Positions 9,737-18,714 of a DNA stretch of 35,393 nucleotides are shown here, piece by piece (positions within the stretch are counted from its first letter, which is position 1; each line of letters begins with the position of its first letter). The position numbers and the translations under genes are program-made. The notes below the pieces were generated by a model. That model was not told the DNA's origin, made no database searches, and worked only from the letters and a program-made list of their open reading frames with translations. The stretch comes from Desulfotruncus alcoholivorax DSM 16058 (GTDB lineage: Bacteria > Bacillota > Desulfotomaculia > Desulfotomaculales > Desulfallaceae): NCBI RefSeq assembly GCF_000430885.1, contig NZ_AUMW01000035.1, forward strand, positions 1-35,393, given 5' to 3'.

Positions 9737-9768
9737 ATAAAAACCGCATCCCAAGAGGATAACGGTTT
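9737..9768 (-). terminator. Intrinsic terminator of ispDF
   Basis: Minus strand AAACCG, inner ATCC/GGGAT pairs, CGGTTTTTATT. The stem has an internal mismatch and a T-rich tail, immediately after the ispF stop. Confidence 0.75.
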
Positions 9769-9772
9769 ATTA

Positions 9773-10252
9773 CTATTGGCGGCGTAAAACCAAAGCTATC
9801 GCCTGGGCGGCGATACCCTCGCCAAGTCCCTCAAAGCCAAGTTTTTCGGTAGTGGTTGCCTTAACATTGATAATCCCGGGATCAACGTGCATTACCCCGG
9901 ACATATTCCGCACCATTTCCCCTATGTAAGGCGATAATTTGGGAGCCTGGGCAATTACCACGGCATCCACGTTACCAACTTCCCACGCTGACGAATTGAC
10001 GTGGTCAACAACCCGCTTTAGCAGTACCAGGCTTGATATCCCTTTATAACGCGCATCGGTATCCGGAAAATGTTTACCGATATCACCAGCCCCAACGGCA
10101 CCCAGCAAAGCGTCCATTACCGCATGGACTAAAACATCCGCGTCGGAGTGGCCATCCAACCCCAGGTGGTAAGGTATCTCAACCCCCCCCAGAATCAACG
10201 GCCTACCCGCCACCAACCTGTGCACATCATATCCTATACCCACCCTCAACAA
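9773..10252 (-). CDS. ispF: 2-C-methyl-D-erythritol 2,4-cyclodiphosphate synthase
   Basis: IspF catalyses the cyclisation step of the MEP isoprenoid pathway. The sequence has the metal-binding motif GYDVHRL near the N-terminus, [32 protein letters not shown] and the C-terminal [24 protein letters not shown]. Several in-frame TTG and GTG codons lie at 10243-10264. The TTG giving [11 protein letters not shown] (10252) best matches family length (159 aa), while the purine-rich GGGGGTGGG just upstream serves as SD. The start overlaps the 3' end of ispD by about 26 nt, so the two are translationally coupled. It is terminated by its own hairpin. Confidence 0.96.
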   Translation of the reverse strand: MLRVGIGYDVHRLVAGRPLILGGVEIPYHLGLDGHSDADVLVHAVMDALLGAVGAGDIGKHFPDTDARYKGISSLVLLKRVVDHVNSSAWEVGNVDAVVIAQAPKLSPYIGEMVRNMSGVMHVDPGIINVKATTTEKLGFEGLGEGIAAQAIALVLRRQ

Positions 10253-10934
10253 ACCCACCCCCAAGATAAAGTGATTCGGCTATGATCATATCTTCCGGTG
10301 TGGTTATTTTAATATTGGAGTAGTCGCCACGAACCAGTTTGACTGGCTTGCCCAGCCGCTCTACCAAGGATGCATCATCGGTCCCGACAAATCCGTCCTC
10401 TGCAGCCCTCCGGTGAGCTTCGATCAACAGTTGCAGTTTAAAAACCTGGGGTGTCTGAACCTGCCACAGCATTTCCCGGGGCAGCGTTTCCCGAACCAAA
10501 CCATCGCCACCCGCAACCTTTACGGTATCCTTTACGGGAACGGCCAGTGTGGCAGCCCCCCACTTTCCGGCTTCCCGAATGGCTTCCAATATATGCCCGC
10601 GACGCACCAAAGGCCGCGCACCATCGTGCACTATAACCATTTCTACGCCGACAGGCAGGGCTAATAAGCCCTGCCCCACTGAGTCGCGCCTGTTGGCGCC
10701 GCCAGTTACAATTTTAATGACATGGTCTTTAAGCAGATGTCTTAGCTGTTCCCTAAATCTATCTTCTTCACCGGGCGGGACCACCAGGATTATTCCCTCA
10801 ACCGGCACTTCCAGTAATACCCTCAGGCTATGTTCCACCACCGGGCGTCCCGCCAGGTCAATCAGCTGTTTGTTGACGCCACCCATTCGCGTGCTGCCGC
10901 CTGCTGCCGGCACAAGTGCATAGATACTATCCAA
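10227..10934 (-). CDS. ispD: 2-C-methyl-D-erythritol 4-phosphate cytidylyltransferase
   Basis: IspD transfers CMP from CTP to MEP. The nucleotide-binding N-terminus reads [18 protein letters not shown], with the conserved Gly-rich loop, Arg and Lys. Downstream are [10 protein letters not shown] and PVKDTVK, the substrate-binding segments of the family. The 235-aa length is normal. It starts with TTG 9 nt after GAGGTG and overlaps the end of the PIN-TRAM gene by 8 nt, so the three genes form one transcript. The neighbour ispF acts two steps later in the same pathway. Confidence 0.97.
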   Translation of the reverse strand: MDSIYALVPAAGGSTRMGGVNKQLIDLAGRPVVEHSLRVLLEVPVEGIILVVPPGEEDRFREQLRHLLKDHVIKIVTGGANRRDSVGQGLLALPVGVEMVIVHDGARPLVRRGHILEAIREAGKWGAATLAVPVKDTVKVAGGDGLVRETLPREMLWQVQTPQVFKLQLLIEAHRRAAEDGFVGTDDASLVERLGKPVKLVRGDYSNIKITTPEDMIIAESLYLGGGFVEGGYRI

Positions 10935-12081
10935 GCACGTTCACCTCTTTGTATCTTTGAGCATCGGGGTGCGGCACATCACTTCTTTTATCGTTTTTGG
11001 GTTTGGCGAAAATCATTCGTCCCGCGGCCGTTTGCAGCACACTGGTGACGGTAACGGTAATAACCTGATTCATATGTCTTTTACCGCCGTCTACAACAAT
11101 CATCGTTCCATCGTCGAGGTAAGCAACGCCCTGGCCACTTTCCTTGCCTTCCTTGACCACCTGCACCACCATCTCTTCCCCCGGCAGCACTATTGGTTTT
11201 ACAGCGTTGGCAAGCTCATTAATGTTTAATACTTTTACACCATGTAATTCAGCAACTTTATTTAAATTAAAATCATTGGTAAGAATTTTGGCGCCAATTT
11301 TTTGAGCCAATTTGACCAGTTTGGTGTCTACTTCAGCGGTTTCGTCAATACCCTTTGTGTTTTCATAAATTACCACTTTCACACTGGAACCTTTTCGTAA
11401 ATCATTCAATATATCCAGTCCCCGCCGGCCCCGGTTTCGCTTTAATAAATCGGAGGAATCTGCAATATGACGGAGTTCTTCCAGTACAAATCCGGGCACC
11501 AACAATGTTCCCTCAATAAAACCGCTGGCGCACAAATCAGCTATTCTTCCGTCAATAATAACACTGGTATCAAGAATTTTTTGAGACCCGACATGCTTTC
11601 CGTCCTGAACAAGCTTATCCTTGGAACCGCCAAACCTTGATATGCTACCAAGAGCTCCCATAATTTCTTCACGTTTTTTAACACTCACAGCCATCCCCAG
11701 GTAACCAAGAAGAATGGTTACCATTATCCATATAATCTTACCTATAAAACCCATAAAGGAAAAAATGGTGCCCAATAAATTAGCTATTATGAGTCCGATA
11801 ATCAGCCCCACTGAACCCATCACCAGGTCCTGAACGGGTGTCCTGCTGAGCATTTGTTCCAATAATGCAGTCAGCCAGAGGGAAATCTTAATAATCCAGG
11901 GAGTCAGGATAATACCTAAAATCATACCGGTCAGAGTAGTTAAGCCAATAAAGCCCGGACCAAGTTGAGGTATGGCTTCCGGCAGGGGAATCAGGTCCTG
12001 ACCCACAAGATAAGTTCCAACATAGAACCCGGTAGCGGCAAAAAGTAAAGCGATAAAAACATAAATCATTTTTCTAGCCAT
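10927..12081 (-). CDS. Membrane-anchored PIN-TRAM domain protein (YacL-like)
   Basis: The 384-aa protein has four hydrophobic segments (about 5-25, 42-68, 86-108, 112-134). A PIN nuclease-like domain starts at ILDTSVIIDGRIADL (acidic D171 and D177) and continues to DTKLVKLAQKIGAKILTNDFNLN. A C-terminal TRAM beta-barrel (about 300-365) has RNA-binding character. This is the YacL family always found near disA, carD and ispD in Firmicutes, whose biochemical role remains unclear. PIN domains usually act as RNases and TRAM usually binds RNA or tRNA, so a membrane-tethered RNase is the inference. The SD is perfect (AAGGAGGTGA). Two GC-rich hairpins lie in the leader. Confidence 0.93.
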   Translation of the reverse strand: MARKMIYVFIALLFAATGFYVGTYLVGQDLIPLPEAIPQLGPGFIGLTTLTGMILGIILTPWIIKISLWLTALLEQMLSRTPVQDLVMGSVGLIIGLIIANLLGTIFSFMGFIGKIIWIMVTILLGYLGMAVSVKKREEIMGALGSISRFGGSKDKLVQDGKHVGSQKILDTSVIIDGRIADLCASGFIEGTLLVPGFVLEELRHIADSSDLLKRNRGRRGLDILNDLRKGSSVKVVIYENTKGIDETAEVDTKLVKLAQKIGAKILTNDFNLNKVAELHGVKVLNINELANAVKPIVLPGEEMVVQVVKEGKESGQGVAYLDDGTMIVVDGGKRHMNQVITVTVTSVLQTAAGRMIFAKPKNDKRSDVPHPDAQRYKEVNVLG

Positions 12082-12149
12082 GTTTCTCTCTTCACCTCCT
12101 TTCCACCTGAAAAATGTTGTGGCTGTGTTCCCTTTCCTTATGCATCACT

Positions 12150-12211
12150 GGCGGAGAGCTGCCGGCCCTCCGCCATACAATTTCATTCTGCCGGTGCCGT
12201 ACTGGCGGCAC
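12150..12211 (-). other. Two GC-rich hairpins in the PIN-TRAM leader
   Basis: GGCGGAG-(11 nt)-CTCCGCC (12150-12174) and GTGCCG-(6 nt)-CGGCAC (12194-12211) are both perfect stems. They lie between the proposed promoter (12259-12287) and the SD, with no T-tract, so they are structured leader rather than terminators. Confidence 0.5.
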
Positions 12212-12258
12212 GGGATCCTATTTCCTGTTAATTATTATTTACACAGGTATTTTATTCT

Positions 12259-12287
12259 ATTATGGATGATCTTGATATTTGTTTCAA
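12259..12287 (-). promoter_or_regulatory. Possible promoter of the PIN-TRAM-ispDF operon
   Basis: Minus strand TTGAAA, 17 nt, CATAAT, about 170 nt upstream of the PIN-TRAM start and downstream of the carD terminator. Confidence 0.5.
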
Positions 12288-12315
12288 CTCTTTTTGGATA
12301 ATTTTTCCGCTAAAT

Positions 12316-12348
12316 AAAAATACGCCGGCTTCTGCCTGGCGTATTTTT
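12316..12348 (-). terminator. Intrinsic terminator of carD
   Basis: AAAAATACGCC-(11 nt)-GGCGTATTTTT is a perfect stem of 11 pairs that includes the carD stop codon. The U-tail is on the minus strand, and the sequence is symmetrical enough to work both ways. Confidence 0.88.
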
Positions 12349-12823
12349 ATGCGAAAGCACCTTCTACCATTGTTTTTGCGTAGTCCTCCGCCATTTCCGT
12401 GGCCAGGACCAACTCACTGATCAGTATCTGCCTGGCATTCTCCAGCATCTTTCTCTCACCGGATGAAAGACCTTTTTCCCTGTCCCTGCTAATCAGATTT
12501 CTTACTACTTCTGCTACTTCGTAGATATTTCCGCTTTTTATCTTTTCCAGGTTGGCTCGATATCGCTTATTCCAGTTTTCAGACATGTTAGTGGATTTAT
12601 CGCGCAGTATTTCCAAAACCTTTTCCACCCCATTATCGTCTATTACTTCGCGCAGTCCGACTTCCTTGCAGGTGGCAATTGGAATCATTACTTTCATATC
12701 ACCAACCGGTAATCTGAGTATATAATACTGCCTGGTCTCCCCGAGAACTTCCTTCTCCTCTATGGCTTCGATAATTCCGGCCCCGTGCATTGGATAAACA
12801 ACCTTATCTCCGATTTTAAACAA
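12347..12823 (-). CDS. carD: CarD/CdnL-family RNA polymerase-binding regulator
   Basis: CarD-family proteins bind the RNA polymerase beta subunit through an N-terminal Tudor-like domain and stabilise open promoter complexes. The 158-aa protein shows this domain at residues 1-60 (FKIGDKVVYPMHGAGIIEAI and the YYILRLPVGDMKVMIPI strand), then a helical DNA-interacting domain with KIKSGNIYEVAEVVRNLISRD and GLSSGERKMLENA. It starts at TTG with an AAGGAGG SD 8-10 nt upstream. It has its own consensus promoter and terminator, so it is a monocistronic unit divergent from the small gene at 13016. Confidence 0.94.
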   Translation of the reverse strand: MFKIGDKVVYPMHGAGIIEAIEEKEVLGETRQYYILRLPVGDMKVMIPIATCKEVGLREVIDDNGVEKVLEILRDKSTNMSENWNKRYRANLEKIKSGNIYEVAEVVRNLISRDREKGLSSGERKMLENARQILISELVLATEMAEDYAKTMVEGAFA

Positions 12824-12855
12824 TTCCCGGACCTCCTTACCATTTTCACATCATA

Positions 12856-12884
12856 AATATAACACAAAAAATGACCATTGTCAA
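12856..12884 (-). promoter_or_regulatory. Sigma-A promoter of carD
   Basis: Minus strand TTGACA, 17 nt, TATATT, with the start site predicted about 25 nt upstream of the carD TTG codon. Confidence 0.82.
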
Positions 12885-12948
12885 GGAAACCTAATATTTT
12901 AGCATAGCATATAGCCCATGTCAACAGCATTTTTGGAAGGTCACCGGT

Positions 12949-12978
12949 TTGACAGGACAAGCAGCTCACCGTTATAAT
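12949..12978 (+). promoter_or_regulatory. Consensus sigma-A promoter of the 13016 gene
   Basis: Plus strand TTGACA, 18 nt, TATAAT, about 38 nt before the TTG start. Both hexamers are perfect, so the small gene is probably expressed strongly, divergently from carD. Confidence 0.82.
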
Positions 12979-13015
12979 TACAGCAGGTTGTTAATAGCAA
13001 AGGAGTTGAAACCGT

Positions 13016-13414
13016 TTGCTCAAAGATATTATTTATGACGAATTTCAAGATACGGTTTCCGAATTACTACTCTGCAATAGAAGCATCCTGGATCTTTTGG
13101 CCAAATCACAGGAAACCAATGCAAGGTTAAATAAGGCCATCATTAAATCGGTAACCAGCTGCGGGTGTTTAAAGATAAACGCCAATAAAAAGAAAATCCC
13201 CACCGACACACCCCTGGAAGAGTTGAAAAGTCTGCTGGAGTCGCACCTGGAAGGCGAGTTATGCGAATATTGCAAGGAATCCATAGAAACAGAGATGGGC
13301 CGCACATTTTTTTATCTGGCCGCCCTTTGCAATCTACTTGATCTGAACATGTATGATATACTGCTAAAGGAACAAAAACACATCAAAACTCTGGGCCTGT
13401 ATAATCTTGCATAG
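13016..13414 (+). CDS. Unrecognised small Cys-containing helical protein
   Basis: I do not recognise a named function. The 132-aa product is largely helical and has paired cysteines C49-x-C51 (SCGCLKI) and C83-x2-C86 (GELCEYC), which could bind a metal. The C-terminal third (ESIETEMGRTFFYLAALCNL, then LDLNMYDILLKE) resembles the helix pair of MazG-like nucleotide pyrophosphohydrolases, where an E-x2-x-E-x-G...YL-x-AL-x-N pattern is common. The match is partial and catalytic activity is not assured. It starts at TTG with AAAGGAG 10 nt upstream, behind a perfect promoter. It is the only plus-strand gene in the first 32 kb and ends at a bidirectional terminator facing disA. Confidence 0.85.
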   Translation: MLKDIIYDEFQDTVSELLLCNRSILDLLAKSQETNARLNKAIIKSVTSCGCLKINANKKKIPTDTPLEELKSLLESHLEGELCEYCKESIETEMGRTFFYLAALCNLLDLNMYDILLKEQKHIKTLGLYNLA

Positions 13415-13486
13415 TGTTATTATTCGACAAGCATCTCTAATTTCCTTCAATGTAATATCAACCTAAAATTACAAAAACAAAATATT

Positions 13487-13518
13487 GTGGGCGCCAATTA
13501 CAGCGCCCGCTTGTTTTT
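13487..13518. terminator. Bidirectional terminator between convergent genes
   Basis: GTGGGCGC-(8 nt)-GCGCCCGC followed by TTGTTTTT on the plus strand, and by a T-rich ATATTTTGTTTTTG on the minus strand. It serves both the 13016 gene and disA. Confidence 0.85.
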
Positions 13519-13544
13519 ACCTGCACAGAAAAATTTATGGTAAA

Positions 13545-14612
13545 TTATGAAACAATATGCCGCTCCTGGGTAAGCTGGTCGCGATACCTTTGCAGCCCTT
13601 CCTTAATGGACCGGGCCCGCACCTCGCCAATACCTTCCACTGCGTCCAGCTCCTCTATTGTAGCACCCAGTATCTTGCGCAATGATCCAAATTCACGCAC
13701 CAGGTTTTCCACCACTTGCATGGGCAGTCTGGGTATTTTCTCCAAAATACGGTAGCCTCTGGGAGCCACGTTCTGGTCTAAAACGCCGGTCCCACCAGGG
13801 TAACCCAACGCCCTGGCAATTAAAGACAGGTCAAGCAAGTCTTCTGCCGGCCAACTGCCGATCATTTGCATGATACTGGCCGGCGACTTATCCCCGATTT
13901 TAGTGGCGTAATCCCGAACTATTAGGCGTCCTTCTTCCTCAACGCTGGCTACCAGCTCTTCAAGCTGCATTGTAATTAAACGTCCTTCTGTGCCAAGTTC
14001 ACTTATATACCTTTCAATTTCCTTGACCACCCGTAAAACCATTTCAGTACGCTGAATGGCTTTGGTCACGTCGAACAGGGTTACAGCTTCATCAAATTCC
14101 AGGATGCTGAGGTTTGTCACTACCCTATCCAGCACCGCACGATACTTTTCAAGGGTTTGTATGGCTTGGTTGGCCTTATTTAAGATAACGCCCAGATCCT
14201 TTAAAACATATTTAAAATTGCCTTTATAAATAGTTATCACACTGCGGCGCTGAGATATGGAAATTACCAGCGAGTTAGTCTGCTTGGCAACCCTTTCCGC
14301 AGAGCGATGTCTGATACCCGTTTCACTGGAGGGTATACTAAGATTGGGAATCAATTGGACATTAGCTGCAATAATTCTCGAAATATCCTCACTAATGATA
14401 ATGGCACCGTCCATTTTGGCCAGCTCGTACAGGTTTGCCGGTGTGAACTCAGCATTGACTGCAAACCCGCCTTCCGCCAGTTCCATAACTTCGGGACTAT
14501 CACCAATCACCAGCAAGCCGCCTGTTTTAGCCCGCAATATATTCTCCAATCCTTCCCGAAGCGGTGTGCCCGGTGCGACGATGCGCAGAACTTTAAGCAA
14601 CCTGGTGTCCAC
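13545..14612 (-). CDS. disA: Diadenylate cyclase DisA (DNA integrity scanning protein)
   Basis: DisA makes c-di-AMP from two ATP, scans DNA for branched structures and delays sporulation on damage. The N-terminal DAC domain has the DGA motif (68-70) and the RHR motif (101-103, GIRHRSAERVA), both needed for catalysis. A helical linker follows, then a C-terminal helix-hairpin-helix DNA-binding domain (VAPRGYRILEKIPRLP through VEGIGEVRARSIKEGLQR). The 355-aa length matches Bacillus DisA. Translation starts at GTG with GGGGGAG 5 nt upstream. It follows radA by 50 nt; RadA is known in Bacillus to interact with and inhibit DisA, so the pair is functionally linked. Confidence 0.97.
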   Translation of the reverse strand: MDTRLLKVLRIVAPGTPLREGLENILRAKTGGLLVIGDSPEVMELAEGGFAVNAEFTPANLYELAKMDGAIIISEDISRIIAANVQLIPNLSIPSSETGIRHRSAERVAKQTNSLVISISQRRSVITIYKGNFKYVLKDLGVILNKANQAIQTLEKYRAVLDRVVTNLSILEFDEAVTLFDVTKAIQRTEMVLRVVKEIERYISELGTEGRLITMQLEELVASVEEEGRLIVRDYATKIGDKSPASIMQMIGSWPAEDLLDLSLIARALGYPGGTGVLDQNVAPRGYRILEKIPRLPMQVVENLVREFGSLRKILGATIEELDAVEGIGEVRARSIKEGLQRYRDQLTQERHIVS

Positions 14613-14662
14613 TTTGCTCCCCCTTTATAATCTTATAAGACGCTCTATTTATATTTTATTCT

Positions 14663-16021
14663 TTATATAAAAATATGGTCAAATGCATCAACTAAAGTTT
14701 TAGCTTCTAAAATTTTAATATTAAAAACGTCGTCTGGAATATTTTTTTGATGAGGTACAATACACCTTTTAAAACCCAGTCGCGCCGCTTCTCGAATCCT
14801 TTTGTCCAAAGCCGTGACCGGCCTCAATTCCCCGGTTAAGCCCAGTTCGCCCATTACGGCGGTTTTACTGTCAATAACCCGTTCCCGGAAGCTGGAAGCT
14901 AATGCCGCGGCAACTCCTAAATCCGCAGCAGGCTCATCTATTTTTACTCCGCCAACCACATTGACATACGCATCGCAGTTGCCCATCATTAATCCCAATC
15001 TTTTTTCCAGCACAGCAATAATCAAGGCAGTCCTGTTGTGGTCAACTCCTGCCGTCATGCGCCGCGGTACACCAAACGAAGTCGGACATACCAGTGATTG
15101 GATTTCTACAAGCAGGGGGCGTGTCCCTTCAATTACTGGCACCACAACCGCCCCGGCCACGTCCCTGCCCGCATGCTCATCCAAAAAAAATGAAGATGGA
15201 TTAACCACTTCCCTAAGACCGCAACCAGACATCTCATAAATACCTATTTCGTTGGTAGAACCAAATCTATTCTTAACACCGCGCAATATTCTAAGTGACT
15301 GATTACGTTCTCCTTCAAAATATAAAACTACATCAACCATATGTTCCATGACCCTGGGACCGGCAATCATGCCTTCCTTGGTCACATGCCCGATCACAAA
15401 TATGGAAAGCGAGCGTTCCTTGGCCAGACGCATCAACCTGGCCGTACACTCCCGCACCTGGCTGACGCTGCCTGCAGCGGATGCCATGTCCGGCCCGCAC
15501 ATAGTCTGAATCGAGTCAATAACCAGCAGCGAGGGGTCCACCAAACCAACCTGTTCTTCAATAATTTGCAGGTCGGTTTCCGTATAGGCAAATAGCTTCG
15601 GACAGGATATCTCGAGGCGATCAGCCCTGAGCCTGATCTGACGGGTAGACTCTTCCCCGGAAACATACAGCACTTTTTTCCCAGTGGCTCCGACCAACCC
15701 GGCGACTTGCAGCAACAAAGTTGATTTTCCGATGCCCGGGTCGCCGCCAAGCAGCACCAGGGAACCGGGAACCAGTCCGCCACCCAAAACGCGGTCCAGC
15801 TCGGCCATACCCGTAGAACAACGTTCCCCCTCAACCGGTTCTACTTCAGTAACCGGCAGCGGGCGGTTACCACCTCCAGCTTCATTGTTCCTTTTGACTG
15901 TCCCCCTGGAAACTACTTCTTCGATATAAGTATTCCATTCACCGCACCCGGCGCAGCGACCCAGCCAGCGGGAGGTTATATGCCCGCAAACATTGCAGAA
16001 ATACCTTGTTTTAGCAGACAT
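14663..16021 (-). CDS. radA: DNA repair protein RadA (Sms)
   Basis: RadA is a RecA-like branch-migration helicase in recombination. The 452-aa protein has an N-terminal C4 zinc finger (C9, C12, C23, C26), a RecA-type ATPase with Walker A GDPGIGKS (93-100), the RadA-specific KNRFGSTNEIGIYEM motif, and a C-terminal Lon-protease-like domain (AAALASSFRERVIDSKTAVMG region) lacking protease residues. AAAGGA lies 6 nt before the ATG. It is separated from clpC by two hairpins and has an extended -10 promoter, so it can be transcribed independently with disA. Confidence 0.96.
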   Translation of the reverse strand: MSAKTRYFCNVCGHITSRWLGRCAGCGEWNTYIEEVVSRGTVKRNNEAGGGNRPLPVTEVEPVEGERCSTGMAELDRVLGGGLVPGSLVLLGGDPGIGKSTLLLQVAGLVGATGKKVLYVSGEESTRQIRLRADRLEISCPKLFAYTETDLQIIEEQVGLVDPSLLVIDSIQTMCGPDMASAAGSVSQVRECTARLMRLAKERSLSIFVIGHVTKEGMIAGPRVMEHMVDVVLYFEGERNQSLRILRGVKNRFGSTNEIGIYEMSGCGLREVVNPSSFFLDEHAGRDVAGAVVVPVIEGTRPLLVEIQSLVCPTSFGVPRRMTAGVDHNRTALIIAVLEKRLGLMMGNCDAYVNVVGGVKIDEPAADLGVAAALASSFRERVIDSKTAVMGELGLTGELRPVTALDKRIREAARLGFKRCIVPHQKNIPDDVFNIKILEAKTLVDAFDHIFI

Positions 16022-16050
16022 TGCAAATCCTTTCGAAAATTTATCTAGTA

Positions 16051-16059
16051 ATTATAACA
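16051..16059 (-). promoter_or_regulatory. Extended -10 promoter of radA-disA
   Basis: Minus strand TGTTATAAT (TGnTATAAT), about 30 nt upstream of the radA ATG. I see no convincing -35, which is usual for extended -10 promoters. Confidence 0.6.
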
Positions 16060-16093
16060 TAAATTAGCAGTAAAAATATATTTTAGTTCCAAT

Positions 16094-16136
16094 AAAAAAG
16101 CGCGCTCAATCAGTTCCCTTCTTAGCGCGCTTTTTT
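16094..16136. terminator. Second terminator between clpC and radA
   Basis: AAAAAAGCGCGCT-(17 nt)-AGCGCGCTTTTTT is a perfect 13-bp stem with a T-tract in either orientation. Confidence 0.85.
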
Positions 16137-16166
16137 ATACTTTAATCCTCCGTTCCGGCATAAATT

Positions 16167-16195
16167 GGGGACATTCCCCGAAGGGGTGTGTCCCC
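16167..16195. repeat. GGGGACA...TGTCCCC palindrome
   Basis: GGGGACA at the left and TGTCCCC at the right enclose CCCC-GAA-GGGG, giving a nested hairpin. It has the same ends as the element at 2099-2147. It lies between two terminators, where insertion is harmless. Confidence 0.6.
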
Positions 16196-16230
16196 TGGCC
16201 GCTGACGGACGGATATAGATTCCTAAAGTG

Positions 16231-16267
16231 AAAAAAACAGGTAAGGATTTTTTAATCCTTACCTGTT
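16231..16267 (-). terminator. Intrinsic terminator of the clpC operon
   Basis: AACAGGTAAGGATT-(4 nt)-AATCCTTACCTGTT is a perfect 14-bp stem followed on the minus strand by TTTTT. The clpC stop codon lies in the loop. Confidence 0.92.
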
Positions 16268-18711
16268 ACTGCTTCAACTTTTAAGTCCCCGTTTTCCGTG
16301 CCTTCAATGCGTACCCGATCACCTTTTTTAATGGTACCACGCAGCATTTCCTCTGATAACCGGTCCTCTATTTCTTTTTGTATCGCCCGGCGCAGGGGTC
16401 TGGCCCCATAATTTTCGTCAAATCCTTCCCGGGCCAGGTATTCCCTGGCTGATTCGCCAACTTCTACCTCAATTTCATTTTCAGCCAGCCGCCTGGCCAC
16501 TTCCTGCACCATTAAACCGACTATGTCTTTGATATGTTCCTGGCTTAATGGGTGGAAAACAATTATTTCATCAATTCTGTTCAAAAATTCCGGCCGGAAG
16601 GTGCGGCGCAACTCTTCTGTAATTTTTCTCTTCATATCTTCGTAGCCGGATTTTTTATTTTCACCTGTTTTAAAGCCCAGGGTGGCCTCACGTTTAATGG
16701 TACTTACACCAACGTTGGAGGTCATGATGATGACGGTATTGCGAAAATCTACCGTACGCCCCTTGGAATCGGTAAGACGGCCGTCTTCCAACACCTGTAG
16801 CAGTATATTAAATACGTCAGGGTGGGCTTTTTCGATTTCATCAAGCAATACCACGGAATATGGTTTGCGCCGCACAGCCTCGGTAAGCTGCCCTCCCTCG
16901 TCGTAACCAACATAACCCGGAGGAGCCCCCACCAGCCTGCTTACGGCAAATTTCTCCATATATTCACTCATATCAATCCGCACCATGGCATCCTCATCAC
17001 CGAACATGGCTTCGGCTAAAGCCCTGGCCAGTTCAGTTTTGCCCACTCCGGAGGGGCCGAGAAAGATAAATGATCCAATGGGGCGCTTGGGATCCTTCAA
17101 GCCCGCCCTGGCCCGGCGAATTGCCCGGGCAACAGCCGAAACAGCTTCCTCCTGCCCAATAACCCGCCGGTGCAAAATTTCTTCCATGTGCAGCAGGCGC
17201 TCGGATTCCTCTTCGGCAAGCTTACGCACCGGTATGCCGGTCCAAGTGGCTACGATCTGGGCAATGTCCTCGGCGTTAACCTCCAGTTCCACGCCACCCT
17301 TCTGCTGCTGCCAGCTGGCCCTTTTTTGCTCCAACTCAACGCGCAATTTGTTTTCCTCATCGCGCATTTGGGCGGCTTTTTCAAATTCCTGGCTGTTAAC
17401 GGCAGATTCTTTCTCCTTGCGCACCTCTTCTATGCGCTTCTCCAATTCTTTCAAGTCAGGAGGTGCCGTAAAAGCCTGCAGCCGAACCCGTGAACCTGCT
17501 TCGTCCATTAAGTCAATTGCCTTGTCCGGTAAAAAGCGGTCGGTAATATACCGGTCACTGAGCCGCACTGCTGCCTCCAATGCATCATCGGTTATCCGCA
17601 CCCGGTGGTGAGCTTCATACTTATCACGCAAACCTTTCAGAATCTCCACCGCTTCCTCCACGCCGGGCTCATCGACGGTTATGGGCTGAAACCGTCTTTC
17701 CAGCGCGGAATCACGCTCAATATGTTTCCTGTATTCATCAAGAGTAGTTGCACCAATACACTGGAGCTCGCCCCTGGCCAGGGCCGGCTTTAAAATATTG
17801 GCTGCATCTATAGCCCCTTCCGCCGCCCCAGCCCCGATTATTGTGTGCAATTCGTCGATAAACACAATAATATTTTTTTCAGCGGTGATTTCTTCCACAA
17901 CTTTTTTCAGCCGGTCTTCAAATTCACCGCGGTATTTGGTACCGGCCACCAGGGAAGCCAGGTCCAGGGTAACCAGCCGTTTATCAGACAGTACTTCCGG
18001 AACCTTACCGGCTACGATACGCTGGGCCAGACCTTCAACAATGGCCGTTTTACCAACCCCGGGATCACCAATTAGAACAGGGTTGTTCTTAGTGCGCCTG
18101 CTCAAAATCTGAACCACCCGCTCAATTTCCTTCTCCCGCCCTACCACGGGGTCGAGATTATCTTCCCTGGCCTGGGCGGTAAGGTCGCGGCCGAACTGGT
18201 CCAACGTTACGGTCTTGGCCCCGCAAACACCCCCGGCACAGCCCGGCTGCGGCTGCTGCCCCTGGGGCGCCCCCCCGGAACCGCCAAGCATATTGATAAC
18301 AATCTGACGCACTTTATCCTGCTCTACACCTAAAGCGCCCAGAACCTGTGCGGCAACTCCCTCGCCTTCCCGGATCAAACCCAGCAAGATATGCTCGGTG
18401 CCCACGTAATTTGTACCCATTCGCCTGGCCTCGTCCACCGATAGCTCCAGCACTTTTTTAACCCGCGGCGTCAAAGACATTTCCTGAACAGCACCTTCAC
18501 CCTTACCGATAGACTTCTCTACCAGCTCACGTACTTTTTCCGCATCAATCCCAAGACCGGCCAGGGCTTTGGCGGCAACACCTTCCCCTTCTCTAATCAA
18601 CCCCAATAATATGTGTTCCGTGCCCACATAGGGATGAGACAGCCGCCTGGCTTCCTCCTGGGCCAACATAAGTACTTTTTGTGCTCTCTGCGTAAACCTT
18701 CCAAATAGCAT
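16252..18711 (-). CDS. clpC: ATP-dependent Clp protease ATPase subunit ClpC
   Basis: ClpC is an AAA+ unfoldase that feeds ClpP and recognises arginine-phosphorylated substrates. The 819-aa protein has two N-domain repeats (each containing [20 protein letters not shown]), D1 with Walker A GDPGVGKT (215-222), a middle coiled domain ([16 protein letters not shown] region) and D2 with [16 protein letters not shown], ending with the usual C-terminal domain. The linker between N-domain and D1 carries a C158-x4-C163 pair not present in Bacillus ClpC. The SD GGAGGG is 8 nt before the ATG, and the start lies 3 nt after the mcsB stop. It is the last gene of ctsR-mcsA-mcsB-clpC, under CtsR control. Confidence 0.97.
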   Translation of the reverse strand: MLFGRFTQRAQKVLMLAQEEARRLSHPYVGTEHILLGLIREGEGVAAKALAGLGIDAEKVRELVEKSIGKGEGAVQEMSLTPRVKKVLELSVDEARRMGTNYVGTEHILLGLIREGEGVAAQVLGALGVEQDKVRQIVINMLGGSGGAPQGQQPQPGCAGGVCGAKTVTLDQFGRDLTAQAREDNLDPVVGREKEIERVVQILSRRTKNNPVLIGDPGVGKTAIVEGLAQRIVAGKVPEVLSDKRLVTLDLASLVAGTKYRGEFEDRLKKVVEEITAEKNIIVFIDELHTIIGAGAAEGAIDAANILKPALARGELQCIGATTLDEYRKHIERDSALERRFQPITVDEPGVEEAVEILKGLRDKYEAHHRVRITDDALEAAVRLSDRYITDRFLPDKAIDLMDEAGSRVRLQAFTAPPDLKELEKRIEEVRKEKESAVNSQEFEKAAQMRDEENKLRVELEQKRASWQQQKGGVELEVNAEDIAQIVATWTGIPVRKLAEEESERLLHMEEILHRRVIGQEEAVSAVARAIRRARAGLKDPKRPIGSFIFLGPSGVGKTELARALAEAMFGDEDAMVRIDMSEYMEKFAVSRLVGAPPGYVGYDEGGQLTEAVRRKPYSVVLLDEIEKAHPDVFNILLQVLEDGRLTDSKGRTVDFRNTVIIMTSNVGVSTIKREATLGFKTGENKKSGYEDMKRKITEELRRTFRPEFLNRIDEIIVFHPLSQEHIKDIVGLMVQEVARRLAENEIEVEVGESAREYLAREGFDENYGARPLRRAIQKEIEDRLSEEMLRGTIKKGDRVRIEGTENGDLKVEAVTGKD

Positions 18712-18714
18712 AGC

